64,000 nucleotides of DNA from JAIQFL01 sp035295745 (GTDB lineage: Bacteria > Acidobacteriota > Terriglobia > Bryobacterales > Bryobacteraceae), in contig DATGIL010000033.1 in assembly GCA_035295745.1 (NCBI GenBank), positions 78,744 to 142,743 of the forward strand. Reading direction: 5' to 3'. Shown here piece by piece: positions 43,499 through 52,481 of the stretch; position 1 is the stretch's first letter; each line of letters begins with the position of its first letter. The notes under the pieces are model-generated. The model was not told where the DNA came from, made no database searches, and saw only the letters and a list, made by a program, of their open reading frames with translations. The translations under genes were made by a program, and so were the position numbers.

Positions 43499-45646
43499 AT
43501 GAAGGCGAAAGGGATGGTTCTGACCGGTATACTCTGTCTGGCAGGCGCTGCCGGATTCCTGGTTGGACAAGAGAAGGAAGACCGAACGCTGTTATCGCAC
43601 CAACAGATGACAGCCATCATTAATGAAGTTTCAGGCGAGCGCGCCATGCATCATGTGCTCGAACTGGTGCCGTATCAATTTGTCCGCCCGCCATCCGAGT
43701 ATCAAAGCCATTTCCGCGAGGCGGAGGTAATGGCGAAGTTTGCCAAGGAATACGGCTTCAGCAACGTTGCGATCGAAGACTATCCCACCGGCCAGACATA
43801 TCAGCCCGTTGTAGGCGAATTGTGGACAACCACACCCAAGAGCGTGAAGATTTACGACATTCACGACATACCGGAATCGCTTGCCTCGACGAATGCAAAC
43901 GGAGATATCAGCGGCGAACTCGTCAACGTGGGACAAGGTACCGCTCAGGATTTCGAAGGCAAAGACGTCAAGGCTAAATTCGTGCTGTCGCTCGCGCCCA
44001 ATGGTCTGGCCGCCATCTATAACCGGGCGGTAGCAGCCGGTGCAATCGGTATCGTGGGCATCAGCGCGATCGGCGCCGGTGACCGTTCCACGGACTATCC
44101 TGACGAAATCGTCTGGACAACCGTGAACGCCCAGCCGAATACCGCTGCGTGGGCCGTATCCCCGAAAGCCGCGCGCGAGCTCGAGACGCTGCTCAATCGC
44201 GGACAGAAGGTCACCATTCGATCCCTCACGAAGAGCGAACAGGTACCCAACAAACAGGAAATCGTTCATGCCGAAATTCCGGGCGATGGCAGCACCACGC
44301 AGGAAGTAGCCATCGGCGGCCACCTCTTCGAGTCATACATAAAGCAGGGGGCCAACGACGATAATTCGGGTTGCGCTCTGACCCTGGAGATCGGCCGCGC
44401 TTATCTCAAGCTCATCGCTGAGGGAAAGTTGCCGCGTCCCAAGCGGACAATCAACTTCCAATGGGTCCAGGAAATCAGCGGCACCAACGCCTGGTTCAAG
44501 GCGCACCCGGACAAGCAGAAGGTCATCATCGGCGACTTGAATTTCGATATGGAAGGACTTCGCCTGACGCAGAGCCGCAGCTATTGGATTCTCCAGCGCA
44601 CTCCGGATACCTTCCCATCCTATATCAACGACATTGCCCAGAGCATGATGGAGTACATCGCCGACATTTCACGCGAGCGCGTTCGTTACCGCAGAGATGG
44701 TTATGGCGCGTCCCAGCCCGTCGAATCGCCCAATGGCAGCACCGATGCTTTTTACATCAAAATCGACAAACACTACGGCGCGAGCGACCATGTGACTTAC
44801 ATGCAGCACGGCATTCCTGCCGTGATGTTCATTACCTGGCCCGACATGTGGTACCACTCCTCGCGAGACACGCCGGACAAGCAGGATCCGACCCAGTACA
44901 AACGTGCGGCGGCTGTCGGGACGGGAGCCTTGGCCGCTCTTGCCTCGGGCACGGACGAGATGGCCGCCCGGATTCTCAGCGAAAACATCGGCCGCGGCTT
45001 GGCGCGCATGGGCGAGTCGCACACCAAGGGTCTGGCTTATATGGCCGATGCGACGAACGAGACGACGCTGATGGATGCCTACAAAGAAGCGAGAGTCGCG
45101 ATCCTCCATCAAGCAGAAGTGGAGAAGGGCGTCGTGAACTCGGCAAGCATTTTGTGGACAAACGCCGACAACGGCAAGCAGAAAACGGCCGCGTTTGCGC
45201 CGATGATTGACCAGCGAGCCTCCGCGCTGTTGAACGAAGTGAAGGCAGCTTACCAACTCCAGGCCATGCAGCGCGGCGTGCCGTCTGCGGAACCCGTCAT
45301 GACCGCGCAGGAACGCGAAGCCGCCAATCTCGTAGTCGAAGCCGTCGGCGGCGGTCAGCGCGGCGGAGGAGGTCAGGGTGGTGGCGGCGGTCAGGGCGGT
45401 GGTGGAGGTCAGGGCGGTGGCGGACGCGGCGGTGGCGGCGGGCGCGGTGCGAATGCAGGTCCCGCGGTTCCGCAGGAGATGAATGCCGAATTCACGATCC
45501 TGGCCAACCAACATAAAACCGCTCTGGAGATTCGCGACTTCCTATCCGGCGAGTTCACGCCACTGCCGCTGGCCGATTTGATGGCGGTCCTGCATGCGCG
45601 AGAAACTGCCGGCACGCTCAAACTCGTACCGAAAGCGGGCAAATAG
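43499..45646 (+). CDS. Exported M28-family metallopeptidase with PA-like insert and Gly-rich linker
   Basis: 715 residues from the ATG at 43499 (GAGAGGGGAG upstream); the longer frame is rejected because a signal peptide (KGMVLTGILCLAGAAGFLVG) starts here. A protease-associated-like insert (KAKFVLSLAPNGLAAIYNRA) precedes the zinc peptidase core: GGHLFESYIKQGANDDNSG (His, Asp), WVQEISGT (catalytic Glu region), GDLNFDMEG (Asp) and DHVTYMQHGIPAVMF. A 40-residue Gly/Gln linker (around residues 615-655) joins a C-terminal helical segment. Likely a secreted aminopeptidase or carboxypeptidase. Position and composition suggest an independent transcription unit. Confidence 0.85.
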   Translation: MKAKGMVLTGILCLAGAAGFLVGQEKEDRTLLSHQQMTAIINEVSGERAMHHVLELVPYQFVRPPSEYQSHFREAEVMAKFAKEYGFSNVAIEDYPTGQTYQPVVGELWTTTPKSVKIYDIHDIPESLASTNANGDISGELVNVGQGTAQDFEGKDVKAKFVLSLAPNGLAAIYNRAVAAGAIGIVGISAIGAGDRSTDYPDEIVWTTVNAQPNTAAWAVSPKAARELETLLNRGQKVTIRSLTKSEQVPNKQEIVHAEIPGDGSTTQEVAIGGHLFESYIKQGANDDNSGCALTLEIGRAYLKLIAEGKLPRPKRTINFQWVQEISGTNAWFKAHPDKQKVIIGDLNFDMEGLRLTQSRSYWILQRTPDTFPSYINDIAQSMMEYIADISRERVRYRRDGYGASQPVESPNGSTDAFYIKIDKHYGASDHVTYMQHGIPAVMFITWPDMWYHSSRDTPDKQDPTQYKRAAAVGTGALAALASGTDEMAARILSENIGRGLARMGESHTKGLAYMADATNETTLMDAYKEARVAILHQAEVEKGVVNSASILWTNADNGKQKTAAFAPMIDQRASALLNEVKAAYQLQAMQRGVPSAEPVMTAQEREAANLVVEAVGGGQRGGGGQGGGGGQGGGGGQGGGGRGGGGGRGANAGPAVPQEMNAEFTILANQHKTALEIRDFLSGEFTPLPLADLMAVLHARETAGTLKLVPKAGK

Positions 45647-45750
45647 AAAACGGTCGTCTGAAAATTAGGGCGAAGACGATTTCCAAAAGCTGGGATCGCC
45701 AGCGCTGTGCGCGGGCATACCGCTGCACAGAACTGGTGCGGCTCCGGAAT

Positions 45751-46029
45751 CTACAGGCCTGCCTGATGACCGGCTACGAACGCCACCGCCGACATTGGCG
45801 GAGCCGGACATTGCACAGCCGAAAGGTGAGTAATCAGCTTCGCAGAGATCCTGGCCGCTCCCGGCGAGAAATAATAATTCGTCTCGCCGGGCCCAATGCC
45901 TCTAAAAAGTGTTGCGTCTTCCGGCGAACCGGCAGCCAGGAAGAACCTCTCAAAATGCCCTTTCATCTCCAGATGCTTTGCCGCTGCGATATCGTCCGCG
46001 CTAAAAGTAAGCCTGTACCAGTCGTTCAT
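45751..46029 (-). CDS. Small conserved-looking hypothetical protein, 92 aa
   Basis: The ATG at 46029 has an excellent ribosome-binding site (AAGGAAGGAAC). The sequence begins MNDWYRLTFSADDIAAAKHL and continues with FERFFLAAGSPEDATLFRG and NYYFSPGAARISAKLI. No signal or membrane segment. It has the look of a compact alpha/beta cytosolic protein of unknown role. The flanking DNA upstream is MITE-like repeat copy C. Confidence 0.6.
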   Translation of the reverse strand: MNDWYRLTFSADDIAAAKHLEMKGHFERFFLAAGSPEDATLFRGIGPGETNYYFSPGAARISAKLITHLSAVQCPAPPMSAVAFVAGHQAGL

Positions 46030-46069
46030 CGTTCCTTCCTTTGTAACACTTGCCGAATGACCGCGGGCC

Positions 46070-46185
46070 TCCAAGTTACGCGCGCAGCTCGCAAGCGCAC
46101 TTATCGCGCGAACGTATTTGGGTAGCTTACGAGCCACGACCGTAAGGGAGTGTTCTTGCCTGAATACATGGCGCTATCAACAATC
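46070..46185. repeat. MITE-like intergenic repeat, copy C
   Basis: Contains the blocks TTACGCGCGCAGCTCGCAAG, GCGAACGTATTTGGGTAGC and GAGCCACGACCGTAAGGGAG shared with the other copies. The outer inverted ends are not well kept, so this copy is truncated or decayed. Nothing else was recognised up to about 46325. Confidence 0.6.
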
Positions 46186-46325
46186 AACGAAACGACGTGC
46201 TTACCTCGCCGCGCTCCAAACCTTGAAATTCGTTTGGCCGACTGTACTGCAGTCGTAAGCTCGACGTCCACCCTCTAACGAGATTTGGCAGCGAATACCC
46301 CCATTTGCCCGCCATCGGAAGATGT

Positions 46326-46740
46326 ACGAAATTTGCCGGAAGCGTGAGTTTTCTGGCCGGCATGGGCGTGTCCATCACGACCGTGCAAGCCCTAGCGTTC
46401 GTCCGGCCACGACACTGTGCATCTCCGCGAAGAAGATCTAATTCGGCTTCCCGATCCCCAGATCGCCGCCAAAGCCACCCGAGAGCAAAGGATAGTGCTC
46501 ACATTCGATCTGCATTTCGGAGGCATTCTCGCTGTGGCGCGCACTGGAAGCGCCCAGCGTCGTCAGATTCCGTCTGCGAAATCAGACGCCCGCCGCCGTA
46601 GCTGTGAGCATCTCGCTCATCAGCGATCGCGAGAGCGAATTGGCAAGGCGTGCGATCGTCGTCGAGGACAGGGATTCCCGTCCGGCGACTGCCGATTCGA
46701 AACGGCAAAGGCTCGGCAGAACGCGGATGGACGCAGCTGG
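46326..46740 (+). pseudogene. DUF5615 (PIN-like toxin) gene broken by frameshifts
   Basis: Three consecutive pieces in three different frames line up with the DUF5615 PIN-like fold. The first is SFLAGMGVSITTVQAL (about 46344-46395). The second is GHDTVHLREEDLIRLPDPQI and TFDLHFGGILAVA (about 46405-46550), which keeps the acidic DLHFG motif. The third is FRLRNQTPAAVAVSISLISD to ELARRAIVVEDRDSR (about 46570-46690). At least two frameshifts are required, so it is inactive. DUF5615 genes usually pair with DUF433 antitoxins; none is visible upstream. Confidence 0.65.
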
Positions 46741-46823
46741 CACAAGCCCTTCATTATTCCTATTTCGGGAGGAGCGGGCGAAGATCCATTGCGTCGCTCG
46801 GTGACATGTCTCGAACACGTCAC

Positions 46824-49571
46824 CTACTCCGCTCGCAGCGCCCGTGCCGGATCCACAGAGGCCGCACGCCGCGCCGGAATCAACCCGGCAACGCACGCCG
46901 CCGCCAGCAAAATTCCCAGCGCCACCGCCAGAGCTCCGCCGCTCACCGTCGTCATCTCATACAACTGCGACTTCACCAGCGTCACCCCGTAGAACGCCAC
47001 CGGGACTCCAATCGCCAGTCCAAACATCGTCTGCAACAGCGCGCTTCGCAGGATCATCGCCACCACGCCGCTCCGCTCCGCGCCCAGAGCCATGCGGATG
47101 CCGATCTCGCTGGTGCGCCGTGCCACTCCATACGACGTCACGCCGTAGAGTCCCACCGCCGCCAGCAGCAGGGCCAACCCGCCGAAAAGCGTCATCAGCC
47201 GTGAGAGCATCCGCGCATCCGTGAACTGCTCGCCAATCTGCGAGCGGAAAGTCTGAAACTTTACCACCGACAGGTCCGGATTAATGCCGGAGAGGGTCTG
47301 CCGCGACAGGGCCTCCATGGTATTCATGGGCCTCGCCGTCTCCAGCACGATCGCCCTCACGTAGTGCAGAGTGGCCTTGTCGGCCGGCTTCCCTGCCGAC
47401 GCCGTCTGCTGCAGCAGACGCAGGAAAAGCATCGAGTGGTCCTTCCACCGCACGCTGCCGTAGGTGGTGTCCTCGACCACGCCGATAATCTCGAAGTCGC
47501 CCGGCGAGTCCGTACCTCCCAGGTGCGCGCCTATCGGGTTCTCCGCTGGCTTGAAGTAGTTCTTCACGAAAGCCTGGTTGACCACCGCCACCGCGGGCGC
47601 GCTTGCGATGTCCTGTGGCCCGAAGCCGCGTCCCATCACCACGCGCGTACCCACGGAGTCGAAATACTCCGAGTTCGCCCAGATGTACGACGAGGTCTTA
47701 TGCAGATCCGGCTGCCCCTGGATCCGGAACGACTCATTGTCGCCATAGGGCTCCATCGGCGTGTAACTGCTGAGACCGACTTTGACCATGCCGGGGATCT
47801 GGTGGAAGCGGTCCTCAATCGCCTGGTAGAGAGCCGCCAATTGCGCCGGAGAGTAGCCCGCCGACTGCGGATCGAAATGGATGATGTAGCGGTTGGTAGC
47901 GTCGAGCTTCATGTCAAAGTGCTCCAGCTTGCTGAGGCTCTGTGCGAATAGTCCCGCGCCCACCAGCAGCACCAGCGAAAGCGCCGCCTGTATCACCACA
48001 AGCCCGCGCTGCAGCACCGAAGCTCTTCCAGTCGTGCGCGAGCCGCTGCGCAGCGCATCCGCAGTCTGCGCGCTTACCGAGAGCCACGCCGGCGCCACGC
48101 CGAAGAGCACTCCGGTCCCGAGCGAGAGCGCCAGCGCAAATCCTTGCACGAGCAGCGAGGGGGTGGCATGGATGGGCACATCGCTGGAAGCCGGAAAGGC
48201 CAGCTTCAGCAGCAGCTCTGCTCCACCATACGAAACCGCCAGCGCCGCAATGCCGCCAAGCACCGCCAGCACCAGGCTTTCGGTCAACAGTTGGCGAACA
48301 ATGCGGGCCCGAGCCGCACCCAACGCCGTACGCAGGCTCATCTCCGCCTTGCGTCCCATGCCGCGCACCAGCAGCAGATTCGCAACGTTGGCGCAGGCGA
48401 TCAGCAGCACCAGCCCGGCGATCCATTGCAACAGGCGCAGGTTCGAGCCGTAAGCGGCCCGCATGTTCTGGATGCCCGCACCGCCTGGAGTAAGAGGAAC
48501 CTGCACGCGATCGAGCAAAGTGCGGTCGTGGGCGTTCGAGAAATACTTGTTCGTGGCGAAGATCTGCCGCAACTGCGCGGAGAGCTTCTGCCGCAGCGGA
48601 GCGAGCACCGTACCCGGCTTCACCCGGCCAATGAGGTAGAGCCACCTCGCCTCCGGCTCATGAACGTAATCCTTGTCCCGCACCCCCGGCATCGACTCGA
48701 TGGGTAGATAAATATCCGGCGGCGTGCTCTGCATGCGGTCTCCGTAGAACTGCTCCGGGGCGATGCCCACGATGGTCACTGGCTTGGTATTGATCCAGAA
48801 GGTTGAACCTACCACCGAGGAGTCGCGCGCATAGTCGCGCTCCCACAGGCCATAGCTCATGACGGCAGTAATCGGCGCGCCCTGCACATCGTCGCTGTCC
48901 TGCAGCAGCCGTCCAGCCGCCGCCCGCAGCCCGAATGTGCGGAAGTAGTTGCCGGAGACGAACTCCGCATTGACCGAGTGCGCGGGCTCGTGCGAGTGGT
49001 CGCGACGCACCACCAGCGGATTGAGCCCCGCCTGCATCGCGGCCAACTCTTCAAACTCAGGGTTGTTCTGCTTAAACCGCTGCCACGTGTCGGTGGAGTG
49101 GATCGAATAATTTACGTTATCCTCCGGGCCGCGATTCACGCAGCACTGGTCGGAGTCGCCCAAACGCACCAGAGACTGCGGATCGACCACCGGCAGGTCC
49201 TTGAGCAGCACGGCATTTACCAGGGTGAAGATCGCCGCATTGGCCCCGATCCCCAGCGCCAGGGTCAGGACCGCCGTGATCGTAAACCCCGGAGTCTTCC
49301 ACAGTTGCCGCAGCGCGAATCGGACATCCTGCACCAGGCTCTCCAGCCATCCCCATCCCCACGTCATATAGCTCGTCTCCCGGATTACAGTTGGATTGCC
49401 AAATCGCCGATAAGCCGTGCGCCGCGCCGCCTCTGCGCTCAACCCATTCTCCACATGCTCCTGCGCTCTCAACTCCAGGTGCAGGCGCATCTCCTCTTCC
49501 AGCTCCTCCTGAAACTGCCGCCGATGAAACAGCATGCGCAGGCGGCGCCAAAGCTCGCGTGCCTCACTCAT
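46824..49571 (-). CDS. FtsX/MacB-like ABC permease, acidobacterial duplicated orphan permease type
   Basis: 915 residues. The N-terminal ~85 residues (LWRRLRMLFHRRQFQEELEE, MRLHLELRAQEHVENGLSAE) are the soluble extension found in permeases that travel with PadR genes. Two MacB_PCD-FtsX units follow (opening RQLWKTPGFTITAVLTLALG, then IGANAAIFTLVNAVLL; RMGRKAEMSLRTALGAARAR; SLVLLVGAGLFAQSLSKLEH; a second YGVARRTSEIGIRMALGAER). It has eight or so transmembrane helices and a large periplasmic domain. No ATPase gene is adjacent, hence 'orphan'. The substrate is unknown. Starts 11 bases after the padR stop. Confidence 0.9.
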   Translation of the reverse strand: MSEARELWRRLRMLFHRRQFQEELEEEMRLHLELRAQEHVENGLSAEAARRTAYRRFGNPTVIRETSYMTWGWGWLESLVQDVRFALRQLWKTPGFTITAVLTLALGIGANAAIFTLVNAVLLKDLPVVDPQSLVRLGDSDQCCVNRGPEDNVNYSIHSTDTWQRFKQNNPEFEELAAMQAGLNPLVVRRDHSHEPAHSVNAEFVSGNYFRTFGLRAAAGRLLQDSDDVQGAPITAVMSYGLWERDYARDSSVVGSTFWINTKPVTIVGIAPEQFYGDRMQSTPPDIYLPIESMPGVRDKDYVHEPEARWLYLIGRVKPGTVLAPLRQKLSAQLRQIFATNKYFSNAHDRTLLDRVQVPLTPGGAGIQNMRAAYGSNLRLLQWIAGLVLLIACANVANLLLVRGMGRKAEMSLRTALGAARARIVRQLLTESLVLAVLGGIAALAVSYGGAELLLKLAFPASSDVPIHATPSLLVQGFALALSLGTGVLFGVAPAWLSVSAQTADALRSGSRTTGRASVLQRGLVVIQAALSLVLLVGAGLFAQSLSKLEHFDMKLDATNRYIIHFDPQSAGYSPAQLAALYQAIEDRFHQIPGMVKVGLSSYTPMEPYGDNESFRIQGQPDLHKTSSYIWANSEYFDSVGTRVVMGRGFGPQDIASAPAVAVVNQAFVKNYFKPAENPIGAHLGGTDSPGDFEIIGVVEDTTYGSVRWKDHSMLFLRLLQQTASAGKPADKATLHYVRAIVLETARPMNTMEALSRQTLSGINPDLSVVKFQTFRSQIGEQFTDARMLSRLMTLFGGLALLLAAVGLYGVTSYGVARRTSEIGIRMALGAERSGVVAMILRSALLQTMFGLAIGVPVAFYGVTLVKSQLYEMTTVSGGALAVALGILLAAACVAGLIPARRAASVDPARALRAE

Positions 49572-49582
49572 GACTCATCTCC

Positions 49583-49912
49583 TCACGCCGTCTGAATCAC
49601 CCGCGTAATCGCACCGATCACGCGTTTAAACTGTGAGAGCTCCAGCGCCAGTTGTTTCCGCCCCGCAGGCGTCAGCTTGTAGTACCGCGCCCGCCGGTTG
49701 CCCGCTGTCACGCCCCACTCCGCCGTCACCCAGCCCTTGATGAGCATCCGCTGCAGCGCCGGATACAGCGACCCCTCTTCCACCTGCAACACATCGTCCG
49801 ATGTGCGCTGGATCGAATCGGCAATCTCGTACCCGTGCAGCTCGCCATGTAGCGCCAGCGTCTTCAGGATCAGCAAATAAAGCGTCCCCGGAGGAATCTC
49901 ATCACGTTGCAA
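49583..49912 (-). CDS. PadR-family transcriptional regulator (permease-linked)
   Basis: 109 residues. PadR winged helix: IPPGTLYLLILKTLALHGEL, HGYEIADSIQRTSDDVLQVEEG, SLYPALQRMLIKGWVTAEWG and ARYYKLTPAGRKQL, with a short C-terminal dimerisation helix (EQLSQFKRVIGAITRVIQ-like). It precedes the permease gene and shares its promoter, which carries two palindromic operators. Autorepression and control of the permease are inferred. Confidence 0.92.
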   Translation of the reverse strand: MQRDEIPPGTLYLLILKTLALHGELHGYEIADSIQRTSDDVLQVEEGSLYPALQRMLIKGWVTAEWGVTAGNRRARYYKLTPAGRKQLALELSQFKRVIGAITRVIQTA

Positions 49913-49938
49913 GCAACACCTCAGCCAGCCAAGCTTTC

Positions 49939-49991
49939 TGGCATAGATAGGCTATGCCAAGAATCTTACTACCATAGGCAGACTATGTCAA
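49939..49991 (-). promoter_or_regulatory. PadR/permease promoter with two palindromic operators
   Basis: On the minus strand TTGACA (49991-49986) and TAAGAT (49968-49963) with 17-base spacing predict a start near 49956. Two 21-bp palindromes of the form T..CATAG-N5-CTATG.CA lie at 49970-49990 (over the -35 and spacer) and 49939-49959 (over the start; TGGCATAG / CTATGCCA is perfect). Centres are 31 bp apart. Confidence 0.7.
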
Positions 49992-50116
49992 GGAACCTTC
50001 GCGACTCTCTGGATTCTGATGAGCATCGGCCAAGATCGATCAAATCCAATGAATCGGGGATGTAGGGAGCCTGAGCGAAGTTGTACCGAGCCACTCCGTT
50101 TGCTAGCTTGGCCTAG

Positions 50117-51391
50117 ATGCCGCCTGTGCCCGAACAACTCCGCAGGACCATCGAGGCGCTCTACAGGTCGGAATCGGGCCGGGTTCTCGCGACGCTCGTG
50201 CGCCTCCTCGGAGACCTGGACCTGGCCGAAGAATCGATGCACGAGGCGTTCGCTGCCGCTCTGGAGTCCTGGACGCTGGCAGGCATTCCGGACCAGCCAC
50301 GCCCCTGGCTTATTTCGACGGCCCGCTTCAAGGCTATAGACGCTATCCGCCGCCGCGCGCGCTTCAACGGAGCACAGAAAGATCTGGTTGCTCATTTGGA
50401 ATCGCGCGTCAACGACGCTTCCAGCGGGAACGGAGGGAGTGGAGATGAAGAGATCGAGGACGATCGCCTCCGCCTGGTTTTCACCTGCTGCCATCCCGCT
50501 CTGCCTCCCGAAGGGCAGGTTGCGCTCACTCTTCGCGAGGTCTGCGGCCTGACAACGGAAGAGATTGCCCGGGCATTTCTGGTTACGCCCGCAACGCTCG
50601 CCCAACGCATCGTGCGCGCCAAAGCGAAGATTCGAGAGACACCAATTCCCTACGAGGTGCCGACGCCGCAGGAGTTGCCGGAGCGGCTGGACGCGGTGCT
50701 TCAAGTCATCTATCTCGTCTTCAACGAGGGTTACTCGGCCGCGGCGGGAGCGGAGGTAACGCGCGCCGAGCTAACCGGCGAGGCGATTCGATTGGGACGA
50801 CTACTGACCGAGCTACAGCCGGAGCCGGAGGTCCCAAAGTCGGAGATCCTGGGGCTGCTTGCCCTGATGTTGCTCCAGGAATCCCGGCGCGCCGCGAGAA
50901 CGTCGCCGGCCGGCGAGCTGATTCTGCTGGAAAATCAAGACCGCTCGCTCTGGAACCGGGAGCAGATCGCGGAGGGAGTGGCTTTGGTGGAAATAGCCCT
51001 GAACTCCCGCCGCTTCGGCGCTTACACACTGCAGGCAGGGATTGCGGCCGTTCATGCGAAGGCGGAATCAGCCGCTGCGACCGACTGGCGGCAGATTGTT
51101 GCGCTTTATAACCAATTGATACGAATTCACCCTTCGCCAGTCGCATATCTAAATCGTGCCGTGGCAATTGCCATGCGCGATGGTCCAGAGGCCGGTCTGG
51201 CGCATGTCGACGCGGTGTTGGCACGTGGCGAATTGGCCAATTATTACCTGGCGCATTCAGCTCGTGCCGATCTGTGCCGCAGGCTCGGCAGAACCGCTGA
51301 GGCTCGATCCTCTTATGAGAAAGCTCTGGCGCTGACCCAACAGGAACCCGAGCGGCAATTCCTGCAGGAGCGGATTCGGCAGCTGAAATAA
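50117..51391 (+). CDS. ECF42-type RNA polymerase sigma factor with C-terminal DUF6596/TPR-like extension
   Basis: 424 residues. Sigma region 2 is at ~10-85 (ALYRSESGRVLATLVRLLGD, LAEESMHEAFAAALESW, PRPWLISTARFKAIDAIRRR) and region 4 at ~125-180 (LTLREVCGLTTEEIARAFLV, TPATLAQRIVRAKAKIRE). The ~200-residue C-terminal extension (VIYLVFNEGYSAAAG, VAYLNRAVAIAMRDGPEAGL) is diagnostic of the ECF42 group, whose targets are DGPF-domain genes next door. No anti-sigma is seen; in this group the extension itself is thought to regulate activity. Followed by two DGPF genes and a matching promoter. Confidence 0.9.
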   Translation: MPPVPEQLRRTIEALYRSESGRVLATLVRLLGDLDLAEESMHEAFAAALESWTLAGIPDQPRPWLISTARFKAIDAIRRRARFNGAQKDLVAHLESRVNDASSGNGGSGDEEIEDDRLRLVFTCCHPALPPEGQVALTLREVCGLTTEEIARAFLVTPATLAQRIVRAKAKIRETPIPYEVPTPQELPERLDAVLQVIYLVFNEGYSAAAGAEVTRAELTGEAIRLGRLLTELQPEPEVPKSEILGLLALMLLQESRRAARTSPAGELILLENQDRSLWNREQIAEGVALVEIALNSRRFGAYTLQAGIAAVHAKAESAAATDWRQIVALYNQLIRIHPSPVAYLNRAVAIAMRDGPEAGLAHVDAVLARGELANYYLAHSARADLCRRLGRTAEARSSYEKALALTQQEPERQFLQERIRQLK

Positions 51392-51404
51392 AAATTGGAG
51401 TGGC

Positions 51405-51430
51405 TGTCGATTTTCGGCCTTCCGAACGAC
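51405..51430 (+). promoter_or_regulatory. Candidate ECF42-dependent promoter
   Basis: TGTCGA (51405-51410), 16 bases, then CGAC (51427-51430). TGTCGA with a CG[AT]C-type -10 is the promoter pattern known for ECF42 sigma factors. It lies immediately after the sigma gene and 92 bases before the first DGPF start codon, placing the DGPF genes under the upstream sigma factor. Confidence 0.65.
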
Positions 51431-51521
51431 TATAGGGCAGCAGAACGATGCGCTACGTTTCCTGAGTGAACAGGAAACGAGTCATCGGGAACAAATCACA
51501 GAAACCAAGGAGAAAAAGTCA

Positions 51522-51890
51522 TTGCCACAATATCTGGTTGCTAATTACCTCCCCGACGACTTCGACCCGTCCACCGTAACCGCAGCGATGATCGAAGAGA
51601 TCCACGCCCTCAACCGCGAACTGATTGCTGCCGGCGTGAGGAAGTTCGCCTGCGGCATTTCCCCGGCCGCCAGCGCGAAAACGTTGCGGGGACAGCCCGA
51701 CGGTACCGTAGCCGTCACCGACGGACCGTACACCGAGACCAAGGAACACATGGGCGGATTTTGGATACTGGAATGCGCCGATCTGGACGAGGCACTCGCG
51801 TGGGCGCGAAAGGGTGTCATCTTCTGCGATGCGGTGGGCGAGGTGCGCGAGCTTCTTTTCTTCCCGGACCCGAACCGGGCAGCGCAATAG
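51522..51890 (+). CDS. DGPF/YCII-related protein 1
   Basis: 122 residues from a TTG start at 51522, supported by AAGGAG 11 bases upstream and by the protein opening PQYLVANYLPDDFD. The DGPF signature is VTDGPYTETKEHMGGFWILE (residues ~67-86), followed by LDEALAWARKGV. These small ferredoxin-like-fold proteins are the standard targets of ECF42 sigma factors; their biochemical role is unsettled. It ends EVRELLFFPDPNRAAQ, less typical than the second copy. Confidence 0.85.
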   Translation: MPQYLVANYLPDDFDPSTVTAAMIEEIHALNRELIAAGVRKFACGISPAASAKTLRGQPDGTVAVTDGPYTETKEHMGGFWILECADLDEALAWARKGVIFCDAVGEVRELLFFPDPNRAAQ

Positions 51891-51995
51891 TCTGACCGAC
51901 GGGACTTCGGAATATGCACCGCCTTGAACATGGGATGAACGAGCCAGCGCGAAGCTACGCCGCTGGCTCCCACCCCGAAGGAAAGGAGAAGAACA

Positions 51996-52397
51996 GTGAA
52001 ATACCTCTGTTTTGGCTACTACGACAAACACAAATTCGATAGCATGACTGACACCGAGCGAAACGCCATGTTCGATGCATGCTTTGAATATGACGACCAT
52101 CTTCGCGCCAGCGGGCACTGGGCCGGTGGGGAAGCGCTTCAGGGGCCGGAGACCGCCCTGACCCTGCATTGGAAGAACGGCAAGGTGGCAGCCACCGACG
52201 GCCCGTATGCCGAAACCAAAGAACAACTCGGCGGCATTCTCGTCCTTGAGGCGCGGGACATGAATCAGGCCGTACAGCTCATCAGCCAGCATCCGGCGAT
52301 GACGTATGGCAACATTTTCGAGATTCGGCCAGCCGGGGACATGAACGATATCATCAAGGCAAGTGAGCAGCGACGGAAACGGGTCGTCGGCCCCTGA
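51996..52397 (+). CDS. DGPF/YCII-related protein 2
   Basis: 133 residues from a GTG at 51996 with AAAGGAGAAG upstream. It opens KYLCFGYYDKHKFDSMTDTE and carries ATDGPYAETKEQLGGILVLE, then DMNQAVQLISQHPAM and FEIRPAGDMNDII, the full YCII/DGPF layout. Paralogue of the preceding gene and probably in the same message (105-base gap without another TGTCGA box). Confidence 0.88.
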   Translation: MKYLCFGYYDKHKFDSMTDTERNAMFDACFEYDDHLRASGHWAGGEALQGPETALTLHWKNGKVAATDGPYAETKEQLGGILVLEARDMNQAVQLISQHPAMTYGNIFEIRPAGDMNDIIKASEQRRKRVVGP

Positions 52398-52481
52398 AAA
52401 TGCCAAGAGGAACCACTCGAGCCCGTGCTACCAGGCGCGAGTGTACGTCGCGCAACTGCACAGAAGGCGCGCCCCGCGGGC

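Noticed and set aside
45346..45450. Tandem glycine-codon repeats considered as a CRISPR-like or minisatellite array
   Set aside because: They are in frame within the M28 peptidase and have no spacer-like unique sequence.
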